From Tolypothrix sp. NIES-4075 (lineage in GTDB: Bacteria > Cyanobacteriota > Cyanobacteriia > Cyanobacteriales > Nostocaceae), in assembly GCF_002218085.1 (NCBI RefSeq), contig NZ_BDUC01000028.1:1-24072 (forward strand): 24,072 bases of DNA. Reading direction: 5' to 3'. The notes beneath the pieces were generated by a model that saw only the letters and a list, made by a program, of their open reading frames with translations, ran no database searches and had not been told where the DNA came from. The position numbers were made by a program, and so were the translations under genes. Positions within the stretch are counted from its first letter, which is position 1, and every line of letters starts with the position of its first letter. Below are positions 17,204 through 24,072 of this stretch, piece after piece.

Positions 17204-19330
17204 CTAATTTGTAGTAGAAACTTCTAATTCACCATCGAGATGCGTAACTTCCCATTGAGTTTGTTCGCCATCACGCCAAAATCGCAATCCCACCGTAGCG
17301 TTTCCTACGGACAAATTTATGAGTTCTAAATCGGGTAAGAAATCTGGTAAATTCGGCTCTACTTTTAACTGTTGTTTTGAGGCATCAGCTTTAAGTCCTA
17401 AAATAGTACGAATGAGTAAAAAAATTGAACCAGCAGCCCAAGCTTGGGGTATGTTAGCGTCTGGGTATGGGACTGGAAAGTTATCATCTTGGCGTTCAAT
17501 TCCCGCAAACAATTCTGGCATTCGTCCAGCTTGAAAATAACTAGCAGCAGCAAAAATCCCCTCAGCAATGCGGTTAGCTTCTTGGTGATAGCCATATCGC
17601 TTTAATCCGGCGGCAATTATGGAGTTGTCGTGAGGCCATACACTACCTCGTTGATAACTAATTGGGTTATAGGCTGGATTTTGAGATGAAAGAGTCCGTA
17701 CACCCCAACCACACCACATATCTGGCTGAAAAAGTCGGTTAACAAGTTTTTTTGCTCGTTCCTGTGGGACAATACCAGACCATAGTAGATGACCAGGATT
17801 TGAGGTAATTGATTGAATTTGCTGCTTTTTATCGTCTAATCCTAAACAGTAAAAGCCAACTGAATCCATCCAGAATTGTTCATTAAATCGTTGATAAAGT
17901 TCTTCGGCTTTTTGACGTAGCTTTTTGGCTTGCTCTTTTTCGCCCCAAACTTCATAAATTACAGCTGCCCTCAGCCACGCATCATAAACGTAGCCTTGAA
18001 CTTCACACAAAGCGATTGGCGGCTCAACTAACTCACCATTTGGGTAAACTATTGCATCACCCGAATCTTTCCAACTTTGATTGCGTAATCCTTTTGACGA
18101 ACGAGTTAAATACTCAACAAACCCATCTCCGTCAAAATCGCCGTATTTGTCAATCCAATTTAGTGCCTTTTCCAGTGGCGCTCGACACTCATCAAGCATA
18201 CTGACATCAGCATTCCAGTTATAGGCTTCAGCTAAAGTAACAATCCACAGAATGGTAGTATCTACTGTTCCGTAGTAGGGATGATATGGAAGTAGGTTGA
18301 GTGTGGTTAACTCATCGCGCCGCATTTCGTGGAGCATTTTGCCCGGTTGGGCATCGTGCCAATCATCCAACTCAGTTGCTTGGAGTTGAGCCAGTTTCAG
18401 TAACGTGCCACGAGCAAATTCATGATAAACTGCGATCGCTTGCAAGCTAGCAATTATTGAGTCGCGTCCAAAAACAGCAACAAACCAGGGAATCCCAGCA
18501 GCAGGCATCCAAAATTGATGTCCATTATCATCCACCTCAATCCGCAATGCTCCCATATCTGCGATCGCTTGCTGATAGTATTCGGCAATTTCAGCATTAG
18601 ACGAGCGCAACTTTGTCGCATTCATCAGAAATTCATCCCTAACCTTTCCTGCTTTCGTACTGTGAGGCACAGCGCAGGTATTTTGAGGTTTGAAAATATT
18701 TCCATCTGCTAAGGCTGTAAAATTGACACAAGTGTGCCATGTTTTCCCAGGAGCAATGACCACATCAAACATTAAACGACCATTGGCATAGCGTGGCTCA
18801 GAACTAGTACAAACTGGCTCAATCACAAGACCTCGCAAGAAAGAGCCGTTACAATATTCAGTAGTGAGTACACCATTTTCCCATCTGGTTTGTGTTTCAC
18901 CCCGCGTCAAAATTTGCTGTGATTTGACATCAAAAATATCCGCAAAATCAGAACGCACAGCTAGCATTAATTGAAACTCAACAACTTCATTGTGATAGTT
19001 AGTTATATCAATATCTTCATGCATCCCTTCCACAATATCGCGCCGAACAGTTACAAGCAAACTACCAGGAGGTAAAGAGTCGTTGATAGTAGGAAGTTGT
19101 GGGTTAGTGAATTGATAAAGAGCATCATGATGGCTGATATTGCTAGAGGCTAGCAACGAAAGTCGATAGCGATTAAGAGAAATTTCGTAGTAAGAAATTA
19201 GCCGTGTGTCCCAAACAAAAAAACCTTGAGGTAAATTCTCGTCGATAGAACCATCACTAGCCGTTACTAAAAAAGAAGAACCATCGTTGATGGTTATCAA
19301 ACCCGAATTTACAGTAACTTTTGTAGGCAT
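17204..19330 (-). CDS. Amylo-alpha-1,6-glucosidase-type glycogen debranching protein
   Basis: ATG at 19330 (MPTKVTV) is preferred over TTG at 19336. Residues about 15-210 form the bacterial glycogen-debranching N-terminal domain (SFLVTASDGSIDENLPQGFF and FVWDTRLISYYEISLN). The rest is an (alpha/alpha)6 barrel with GIPWFVAVFGRDS at 281-293, PGKMLHEMRR at 331-340, YYGTVDTTILWI at 354-365, NQSWKDSGDAI at 419-429 and the late QRGSVWPHDN. These are the conserved stretches of the amylo-alpha-1,6-glucosidase family. The likely job is trimming alpha-1,6 branches or related alpha-glucosides, though many bacterial members have untested specificity. It is soluble with no signal peptide. The glucoamylase three genes downstream and the SDR upstream suggest a shared glucan-use function. 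Confidence 0.85.
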   Translation of the reverse strand: MPTKVTVNSGLITINDGSSFLVTASDGSIDENLPQGFFVWDTRLISYYEISLNRYRLSLLASSNISHHDALYQFTNPQLPTINDSLPPGSLLVTVRRDIVEGMHEDIDITNYHNEVVEFQLMLAVRSDFADIFDVKSQQILTRGETQTRWENGVLTTEYCNGSFLRGLVIEPVCTSSEPRYANGRLMFDVVIAPGKTWHTCVNFTALADGNIFKPQNTCAVPHSTKAGKVRDEFLMNATKLRSSNAEIAEYYQQAIADMGALRIEVDDNGHQFWMPAAGIPWFVAVFGRDSIIASLQAIAVYHEFARGTLLKLAQLQATELDDWHDAQPGKMLHEMRRDELTTLNLLPYHPYYGTVDTTILWIVTLAEAYNWNADVSMLDECRAPLEKALNWIDKYGDFDGDGFVEYLTRSSKGLRNQSWKDSGDAIVYPNGELVEPPIALCEVQGYVYDAWLRAAVIYEVWGEKEQAKKLRQKAEELYQRFNEQFWMDSVGFYCLGLDDKKQQIQSITSNPGHLLWSGIVPQERAKKLVNRLFQPDMWCGWGVRTLSSQNPAYNPISYQRGSVWPHDNSIIAAGLKRYGYHQEANRIAEGIFAAASYFQAGRMPELFAGIERQDDNFPVPYPDANIPQAWAAGSIFLLIRTILGLKADASKQQLKVEPNLPDFLPDLELINLSVGNATVGLRFWRDGEQTQWEVTHLDGELEVSTTN

Positions 19331-19363
19331 TTTCAATTAACCAATTCTGTGGCTTTAATTCCC

Positions 19364-19380
19364 CCGCTTTCAACAAGCGG
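19364..19380. other. Small hairpin in the SDR-debranching gene interval
   Basis: CCGCTT at 19364-19369 pairs with AAGCGG at 19375-19380 around a five-base loop. On the minus strand it lies between the SDR stop and the next start without a T-run after it, so it is a weak terminator or attenuator candidate only. Confidence 0.25.
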
Positions 19381-19423
19381 CAAGTTTTCTGGCTCTTTTT
19401 AAATCCCAGTTACAAAACTTAAG

Positions 19424-19467
19424 TACGAATTACGTTAGCGTAGCGGGGCGTAGCCCATTACGAATTA
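19424..19467. repeat. Dispersed repeat: tandem GCGTAGC flanked by TACGAATTA direct repeats
   Basis: GCGTAGC occurs at 19438-19444 and 19448-19454 separated by GGG. The block is flanked by the nine-base direct repeat TACGAATTA at 19424-19432 and 19459-19467. The GCGTAGCGGGGCGTAGCCC core is a familiar small repeat in Nostoc-type intergenic regions. Confidence 0.65.
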
Positions 19468-19469
19468 TC

Positions 19470-20282
19470 TTAACCATTCTCTGTAAAACCCGGATACAAA
19501 GTCATTCCACCATCTACAAAGAGTGTTGTACCGTTGACATAATCAGAGTCATCAGAAGCCAACCAAACTGCTGCTTTGGCGATATCTTCTACATCACCCA
19601 CACGTTTTGCTGGAATCAATTGTAGTAACTTCGCCTCTGCTTGTGGAGTATCCCAAGCTGATTTATTAATTGGGGTTTTGATTGCGCCAGGAGCAATACT
19701 ATTAACACGAATTTTGTGAGGGGCAAGTTCTTGGGCAATACTTTGCATCATCATATTAATGCCACCCTTGCTAGTAGCATAATTAACATGACCTGCCCAA
19801 GGAATTACCTGATGTACGGAACTCATACAAATAATCTTACCTGCCGCACAAGAAATATCAGGCTTCACACCTCGACGCAAGAATTCCTTTGCAGCTTCCC
19901 TAGCACACAAGAATTGTCCCGTCAGATTTATCCCAATCACTGCATTCCATTGATCGAGGGTCATATCTATAAATGCTGAGTCTTTTTGAATGCCTGCATT
20001 ACTTACTAAAATATCAATAGTGCCAAATTGTTTAAGCGTCTGGCTGAACATTGCCTTTACTTCGTCTTCTTTGCTGACATCAGCTTGAATAGCGAACGCT
20101 TCTCCATCAGTAGCTTTGATATCATCAACAATTTTTTGGGCTTCTTCAGCTTCAGAATGGTAGTTGATGGCTACTGCTGCACCTGATGCAGCCAAATAGC
20201 GAGCGATCGCTTCACCAATCCCAGAACTACCACCTGTCACAAGTGCTTTTTGACCTTTAAGTAGGTAGGGGGAGTAACTCAT
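19470..20282 (-). CDS. Short-chain dehydrogenase, glucose-1-dehydrogenase-like
   Basis: The 270-residue Rossmann-fold protein has TGGSSGIG at 16-23 for cofactor binding, NAG at 95-97, Asn119, and the catalytic Ser155, Tyr168 and Lys172 (SSVHQVIPWAGHVNYATSK). Asn40-Tyr41-His42 after the second strand, in place of an acidic residue, suggests it can accept NADP. The overall pattern (PYLLKGQKALVTG at the start, PGAIKTPIN and DYVNGTTLFVDGGMTLYPGF at the end) is that of the classical SDR subgroup annotated as glucose 1-dehydrogenase. That enzyme oxidises beta-D-glucose to gluconolactone with NAD(P). Substrate remains an inference, because many members of this subgroup have other alcohols as substrates. 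The ATG at 20282 follows a weak ribosome site. It heads the minus-strand run that includes the glucan hydrolases. Confidence 0.85.
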   Translation of the reverse strand: MSYSPYLLKGQKALVTGGSSGIGEAIARYLAASGAAVAINYHSEAEEAQKIVDDIKATDGEAFAIQADVSKEDEVKAMFSQTLKQFGTIDILVSNAGIQKDSAFIDMTLDQWNAVIGINLTGQFLCAREAAKEFLRRGVKPDISCAAGKIICMSSVHQVIPWAGHVNYATSKGGINMMMQSIAQELAPHKIRVNSIAPGAIKTPINKSAWDTPQAEAKLLQLIPAKRVGDVEDIAKAAVWLASDDSDYVNGTTLFVDGGMTLYPGFTENG

Positions 20283-20582
20283 AATACTTTTTCAGAATTT
20301 TTGCTATGTATTTTCATTTGCAAAGTTTGAGGATAGCTGATATTGAAAACTTATGATTGAATCCAAATTGAAGTAAGCTGTCCTACGTTCAACTTTTTAT
20401 ACCAATTACACATTTTGCTTATGTGTTTAATTTTTGACAGCTATTTTGGTGATTCTGGCATTACTTTAGAGGTTTACAAGAATTATCGCTTCTAGCTATT
20501 GGAATAATAAATATCTCTATCGAAAGAGCTATAAAAATTTCACCATGATTTCATTATTGGATGAAATCTTTAAAGGATAATG
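20283..20582. other. Intergenic region between the SDR and the plus-strand genes
   Basis: About 300 bases without a convincing gene. It should contain the promoter of the SDR run on the minus strand and borders a transposase remnant on the right. No clear operator or hairpin was seen. Confidence 0.4.
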
Positions 20583-20766
20583 TTTTAGACGTTGGGTTGA
20601 ATCGACAGTTGAAACGGTGAGAGCGCACGTAATCCCCATTGATGGTAAAACCCTCAAAGGCTCTTATGATAGAGTATTGGGAAAAACAGCTTTGCACTTA
20701 GTGCGTGGTCGAGTCAGCATCGTCTTGTTTTGGGACAAGTCAAAGTGGCTGATAAATCGAACACCA
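20583..20766 (+). pseudogene. ISAs1-family (IS4-like) transposase scrap with a frameshift
   Basis: The frame reads FRRWVESTVETVRAHVIPID and then GKTLKGSYDR...GKTALHLV, matching the IDGKTLRGS and LHLV segments around the first catalytic Asp of ISAs1-type transposases. After a break at about 20702, another frame continues with SAWSSQHRLVLGQVKVADKS, the next piece of the same domain. The gap fits loss of four bases from a tandem AGTGAGTG. The element's ends and the rest of the gene are missing. Confidence 0.8.
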
Positions 20767-20940
20767 GGTAAAGATCCACTAATTGCACGGGGGTTACAAA
20801 AAGAGCAATATGCTGGCATTATTAGACTAGCGATCGCTTTGATTGCTGCTGTCGGATTTTTTAGTCGTAGAGTTGAATACGCTATTGCATTTGCTCTTTT
20901 TATAAGCGTCATTTTCATTGCATTGTTTTTCTTCGCATAG
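20617..20940 (+). CDS. Chimeric open frame: transposase scrap joined to a two-helix membrane tail
   Basis: The 107-codon frame begins in the ISAs1 remnant, passes through out-of-frame transposase sequence (about residues 29-48) and ends with a clean hydrophobic part. That part has GIIRLAIALIAAVGFFS and EYAIAFALFISVIFIALFFF, two membrane helices linked by a short RRVEY turn. The tail (about 20776-20940) has normal codon use and a HIP1 octamer. It looks like the C-terminal end of a small membrane protein whose beginning was lost to the insertion. No ATG, GTG or strong ribosome site precedes the tail. It ends 21 bases before the NDH-2-like gene. Whether the fused product is made is unknown. Confidence 0.4.
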   Translation: MRAHVIPIDGKTLKGSYDRVLGKTALHLVRGRVSIVLFWDKSKWLINRTPGKDPLIARGLQKEQYAGIIRLAIALIAAVGFFSRRVEYAIAFALFISVIFIALFFFA

Positions 20941-20961
20941 CGAAAGTTTGAAGAGTATTTT

Positions 20962-22329
20962 ATGAACAACCCAGTTTATCAAACTGTGATTATCGGCGCT
21001 GGTTTTACCGGGCTATTTACAGCCTTACACCTCGCTCACGAACATTATCCTCGCTCTGTTATTTTGATTGATAAAGACGAGCGCTTTTGCTTTAAGCCGC
21101 TACTATATGAATATTTCGATGGTGAGATGGATAGCTTTCAAGTAGTACCACGCTTTTCGGAACTACTTAAAGGTAGTGGTGTCATCTTTGTTCAAGATGC
21201 AGTGCAATCGATAGACTTGCATCAACGGGAAGTTAAATTAGCTTCGGGAAACTCTTACAATTACAGCAACTTAGTATTAGCTTTGGGCAGTGTTACTGGC
21301 TATCATCAAGTTGAAGGTGCAAATGTCAATGCCTTTCCTTTCTGGACGCAAGCAGATGCGATCGCTCTTGACCGTCATTTACGTGACTGTTTGCAAAAAG
21401 CCATCCAAACTGAAGATGTAGAACAACGCCGAAAACTATTAACAGTAGTCATAGTTGGTGGTGGTGCAAGTGGTGTGGAAATGGCAGCAACCTTAGCTGA
21501 TTTTCTCCCACATTGGTATAGCGCCTTAGGAGGTAATTCTACTGAAATTCGGGTGATTCTTCTCAATCATGGTCAAAAAATTATTGATGGCGATATTAAC
21601 GATCCACTACGCCCAATTGCGGAGAAAGAATTACAAAAACGCACTATACCAATTGAAATCCTTACGGGAGCAGAAGCCACTGCTGTTCACCCTAACACAA
21701 TTGAATATAAAAGCAATAATCAAATTAACACACTGCCAACATACACCACAATTTGGACTGCTGGTACTTCCACTCATCCACTAATTCAAGACTTACCAAT
21801 TCCCAAAGAGCATCGGGATCATCATAACCGTCCCCTAGTTACTCCCACCTTGCAATTGCTCGACTTTCCAGAAGTTTTTGCCGGCGGTGATTGTGCAGCA
21901 GTTCAGAATAGTTCGCTACCACCTACAGCCCAAGTTGCTTATCAACAAGGAGCAAATATTGCCCATAATTTGAAAGCGATCGCTCTAGGAGAAGACCTTA
22001 AGCCAGCAAAGGTAAATATACGCGGAACTCTCTTAAAATTGGGGTTACATGATGCTGCTGCTAACCTTTTCAATGTTTTTGAAGTTGCAGGAGAATCTGG
22101 ACATTTAATTCGTCAAGGCACTTATTTAACGCTATTGCCAACACCAATTCATGACTTTAAAGCAACAACTGAGTGGGTGGATGAAGAGATTTTTCATCAC
22201 CACCTTGACCCTCACGATGTAGGTAAGAAAGTCGTGCAAGCAGTCGAAGTGGTTGGTGCAGGAGTTGTAGGCATTTTAGTTGCGAGAAAATTATTAAAAA
22301 TGTTGGGAGACGAGGATAAAAATAAATAA
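20962..22329 (+). CDS. NAD(P)/FAD-dependent oxidoreductase, type II NADH dehydrogenase-like
   Basis: The 455-residue protein has the FAD-binding GAGFTG at 12-17, a second dinucleotide site VIVGGGASGVE at 163-173 for NAD(P)H, and the FAD-contact motif FAGGDCA at 306-312, as in the NDH-2/FerB-type flavoproteins. The C-terminus (about 400-455) contains VVQAVEVVGAGVVGILVARK, an amphipathic to hydrophobic segment suited to membrane attachment. The likely reaction is NAD(P)H oxidation with quinone as acceptor, without proton pumping. A ribosome site GAAGAG stands six bases before ATG 20962. It is read divergently from the SDR gene. Nearby relatives include carotenoid and sulfide:quinone oxidoreductases, but the CxxC signatures of SQR are not seen. 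Confidence 0.85.
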   Translation: MNNPVYQTVIIGAGFTGLFTALHLAHEHYPRSVILIDKDERFCFKPLLYEYFDGEMDSFQVVPRFSELLKGSGVIFVQDAVQSIDLHQREVKLASGNSYNYSNLVLALGSVTGYHQVEGANVNAFPFWTQADAIALDRHLRDCLQKAIQTEDVEQRRKLLTVVIVGGGASGVEMAATLADFLPHWYSALGGNSTEIRVILLNHGQKIIDGDINDPLRPIAEKELQKRTIPIEILTGAEATAVHPNTIEYKSNNQINTLPTYTTIWTAGTSTHPLIQDLPIPKEHRDHHNRPLVTPTLQLLDFPEVFAGGDCAAVQNSSLPPTAQVAYQQGANIAHNLKAIALGEDLKPAKVNIRGTLLKLGLHDAAANLFNVFEVAGESGHLIRQGTYLTLLPTPIHDFKATTEWVDEEIFHHHLDPHDVGKKVVQAVEVVGAGVVGILVARKLLKMLGDEDKNK

Positions 22330-22358
22330 GGAGTAGGAAGTGAAAAAAGATTTTTTCC

Positions 22359-22395
22359 TTGACATAATCTCCTTTAACAGAACATTAATTATAAG
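22359..22395 (+). promoter_or_regulatory. Possible promoter before the VOC gene
   Basis: A perfect TTGACA lies at 22359-22364, just after an A/T hairpin (GAAAAAA at 22342-22348, TTTTTTC at 22351-22357). The best -10-like string, TATAAG at 22390-22395, is too far away, so only the -35 half is convincing. Confidence 0.3.
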
Positions 22396-22412
22396 TATAA
22401 AGGCTGTTGAAT

Positions 22413-23372
22413 ATGTCTAGTCAAACCGATATACAAGTACAAAGAATTAGAGCTATTGGCTTAACAGTAACAAGCTGCGATCGCTCCTTAGATTTCTACA
22501 TACAAGCACTCTTGTTTGAACTAGTTTCTGATATCACTGTTAAAGGACAGGATTACAGCGACTTAGAAGGCGTAGCTAAAGCAAAAATTCGCATTGTTAC
22601 TTTGCGACTTGGAGATGAATTTATTGAGTTGATGGAGTATCTCAACATTCAGGGTAAACCCATTCCTAGCGATTCACAAAGTAATGACCTGTGGTTTCAA
22701 CATCTGGCAATTGTGGTGAGTAATATAGATCGCGCTTATGCTCACTTGCGTTCATTTCCCATTGAACCAATTTCGGTTGCTCCCCAGACAATACCACCTG
22801 AGAATAAAGCATCTGGTGGTGTCCGCGCTTTTAAGTTTAAAGACCCTGATGGTCATGATTTAGAGTTAATTTGGTTTCCGCCTGATAAAGGACAAGATAA
22901 ATGGCATCAAAATAGCCATAGCTTGTTTTTGGGAATTGATCATAGTGCGATCGCTATTTCTAACACTGAGCAAAGTCTACACTTTTACCGCGACCTCCTG
23001 GGAATGCAAATTGATAGCCGCAGTTTCAACTGGCGTGCAACCCAATCTCGCTTGGATAATTTACCAGGAGCCGAAGTCAAAATTACAGCATTGCGACCTG
23101 TTCAAAATGGCGTGGGAATTGAACTGTTAGATTATATTGTACCGGGAAAAGGTCGGACTATACCGAGTGACTGGAAAAGTTGCGATATAGCACATATCCA
23201 AATTGTGCTAGTTGTAAATAATCTTGAGCAGTTAGTGGATAAGCTACAGCGTAACGGGGTTGAGTTTGTATCGTCGCGGATTGTGCAGTTTAGCGATCGC
23301 TCTTTTCCTTATGAGCAAGGTTGTTTAGTTAAAGACCCTGACGGACACGCAGTCTTGTTGATTGTGGAGTGA
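22413..23372 (+). CDS. Two-domain VOC/glyoxalase-fold protein
   Basis: ATG at 22413, with AAGG about ten bases upstream, is preferred over the TTG at 22407. The 319-residue product has two vicinal-oxygen-chelate domains. The first (about 8-155) starts IRAIGLTVTSCDRSLDFYIQ and ends FKDPDGHDLELIWFP. The second (about 172-319) starts LGIDHSAIAISNTEQSLHFY and ends VKDPDGHAVLLIVE. Both keep the C-terminal Glu/Asp metal-ligand position and His near the domain start or middle (HLAIVV, HSAIAI, HIQIVL), so a metal site is plausible. Members are dioxygenases, lyases or resistance proteins. No substrate can be assigned. It follows the NDH-2-like gene by about 80 bases. Confidence 0.8.
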   Translation: MSSQTDIQVQRIRAIGLTVTSCDRSLDFYIQALLFELVSDITVKGQDYSDLEGVAKAKIRIVTLRLGDEFIELMEYLNIQGKPIPSDSQSNDLWFQHLAIVVSNIDRAYAHLRSFPIEPISVAPQTIPPENKASGGVRAFKFKDPDGHDLELIWFPPDKGQDKWHQNSHSLFLGIDHSAIAISNTEQSLHFYRDLLGMQIDSRSFNWRATQSRLDNLPGAEVKITALRPVQNGVGIELLDYIVPGKGRTIPSDWKSCDIAHIQIVLVVNNLEQLVDKLQRNGVEFVSSRIVQFSDRSFPYEQGCLVKDPDGHAVLLIVE

Positions 23373-23441
23373 TCTAAATCGAAATTTTTCAACCGTTCAT
23401 CTTATACCGCCCTTGCTCTTGCCAAAATATTATGTTAGGGG

Positions 23442-23465
23442 TTGATTGAATGAACATTCAATCAA
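23442..23465. promoter_or_regulatory. Palindromic operator in front of the TetR gene
   Basis: Two perfect 11-base arms, TTGATTGAATG and CATTCAATCAA, are separated by AA. The inner TGAATG/CATTCA is a typical TetR/AcrR operator half-site pair. The right arm ends six bases before the ATG at 23472, so binding would block transcription start or early elongation and gives likely autoregulation. Confidence 0.8.
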
Positions 23466-23471
23466 CGAGAT

Positions 23472-24062
23472 ATGCAAGAAAAAAGTTCACGACAGCAACA
23501 AGCTGTCGTGCGACGTGAACACCTAGTAGATACAGCATTAGCGCTGTTTTCCGAGCAAGGTTATGATGCAACGAGCATCAAGCAGATTGCAGTAAGAGCG
23601 GGTGTAGCAGTGGGACTGCTATATCACTACTTTCCAAGTAAGAGCGAGGTGATGAGGGCAGTTTGGGAACGGCACAGTTTTTTGCCAGAGTTACACGCGT
23701 TGCTTTTGGTTGAACATGGCGAGGCGGCGGCGCACGTTCTGCAAGACGTGGCAGAGAGGTTTTCAGCTATGCTTGATCGCAAAGAGGCGCTGTTTCGCCT
23801 CATAGTGCGTGAAAGCCAGAGTAACCCCGAAGTTGCGGACTGTCTGCAGGCGATCGTGGAAGAAGGTATCACGGCGTTAGGGGCTTATCTGGAAACACGC
23901 GTTCGGGTCGGGGAACTGCGTCCCCACGATGGAACTTTGACCGCCAGAATGCTACTTGGAACGGTTTTGACCACGCACTTGGCGCGGCTGCCGACTCGCC
24001 CGTGGGCGGAAATAGTTGCCCAACTGCTAGACGGCATTAATTCTCACAAAGACTCAGATTAA
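23472..24062 (+). CDS. TetR/AcrR-family transcriptional regulator
   Basis: The 196-residue protein has an N-terminal helix-turn-helix at about 15-62 (LVDTALALFSEQGYDATSIK, then QIAVRAGVAVGLLYHYFPSK), the standard TetR DNA-binding domain. An all-helical ligand-binding and dimerisation domain follows (about 75-190). The length is usual for the family. The ligand is unknown. The 24-base palindrome just upstream is its probable operator. Codons are visibly richer in G and C (for example GCGGCGGCGCACG and CGCGCGTT-type strings) than in the genes to the left, a sign of transfer from another source. Its regulatory targets may lie to the right of the window, since the VOC gene to the left lacks a matching palindrome. 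Confidence 0.9.
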   Translation: MQEKSSRQQQAVVRREHLVDTALALFSEQGYDATSIKQIAVRAGVAVGLLYHYFPSKSEVMRAVWERHSFLPELHALLLVEHGEAAAHVLQDVAERFSAMLDRKEALFRLIVRESQSNPEVADCLQAIVEEGITALGAYLETRVRVGELRPHDGTLTARMLLGTVLTTHLARLPTRPWAEIVAQLLDGINSHKDSD

Positions 24063-24072
24063 CTTTCATTAG

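Noticed and set aside
21375..21784. Short open frames on both strands in the NDH-2-like gene
   Set aside because: They overlap strongly conserved FAD and NAD(P) motifs in the main frame.
1..24072. CRISPR array, tRNA or rRNA genes
   Set aside because: No regularly spaced repeats, cloverleaf-like segments or rRNA-like blocks were seen by eye. The many GCGATCGC copies are HIP1 octamers, not an array.

Overview
The window looks like chromosomal DNA of a filamentous, probably heterocyst-forming cyanobacterium (Nostoc/Anabaena/Calothrix type). The signs are AT-rich DNA, many copies of the HIP1 octamer GCGATCGC in and between genes, an alpha/beta hydrolase of the cyanobacterial DUF1400 type, small dispersed GCGTAGC and ACGAATTA repeats, and a dense set of decayed mobile elements. 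Product names rest on motif recognition only; no database search was run.

Layout. (1) 1-4091, minus strand: remains of one very long beta-rich protein gene that I do not recognise. Open frames meet end to end with frameshifts near 2850 and 380 and one in-frame TAA at 2077-2079. It contains a recurring module around E-L-x-P-G-x-F/I-V. (2) 4096-7273: a mobile-element graveyard. It holds the 5' part of a group II intron with the first ~90 residues of its reverse transcriptase, a C-terminal scrap of an IS630-type transposase on the opposite strand, and an ISL3-family element with 60-bp inverted repeats whose transposase carries three frameshifts. (3) 7252-11691, minus: a compact probable operon of a Na+/H+ antiporter-like protein, two alpha/beta hydrolases and a membrane zincin (DUF3267 type). 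The end of the zincin was replaced by the ISL3 terminal repeat, which supplies the stop codon. (4) 12009-20282, minus: a cupin protein, a GH15-type glucoamylase, a cation-diffusion-facilitator transporter broken by one nonsense codon, a COG0701-type permease with a histidine-rich tail, an amylo-alpha-1,6-glucosidase-type protein and a glucose-1-dehydrogenase-like SDR. (5) 20583-24062, plus: an ISAs1-type transposase scrap fused in frame to a two-helix membrane tail, an NDH-2-like FAD oxidoreductase, a two-domain VOC protein, and a TetR regulator preceded by a perfect 11-bp-arm palindrome.

How the genes may work together. Region 4 has the parts for cutting alpha-glucans to free glucose (GH15 and debranching-type enzymes) and oxidising it (SDR). 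The divergent NDH-2-like enzyme could reoxidise the NADH. The metal permease/CDF pair sits among them and may be an unrelated insert. The TetR gene has visibly different base composition and looks recently acquired. I found no CRISPR array, no tRNA or rRNA, and no clear defence system. The nearest thing to an undescribed system is the broken repeat-module giant gene at the left edge, intact relatives of which may exist in other cyanobacteria.
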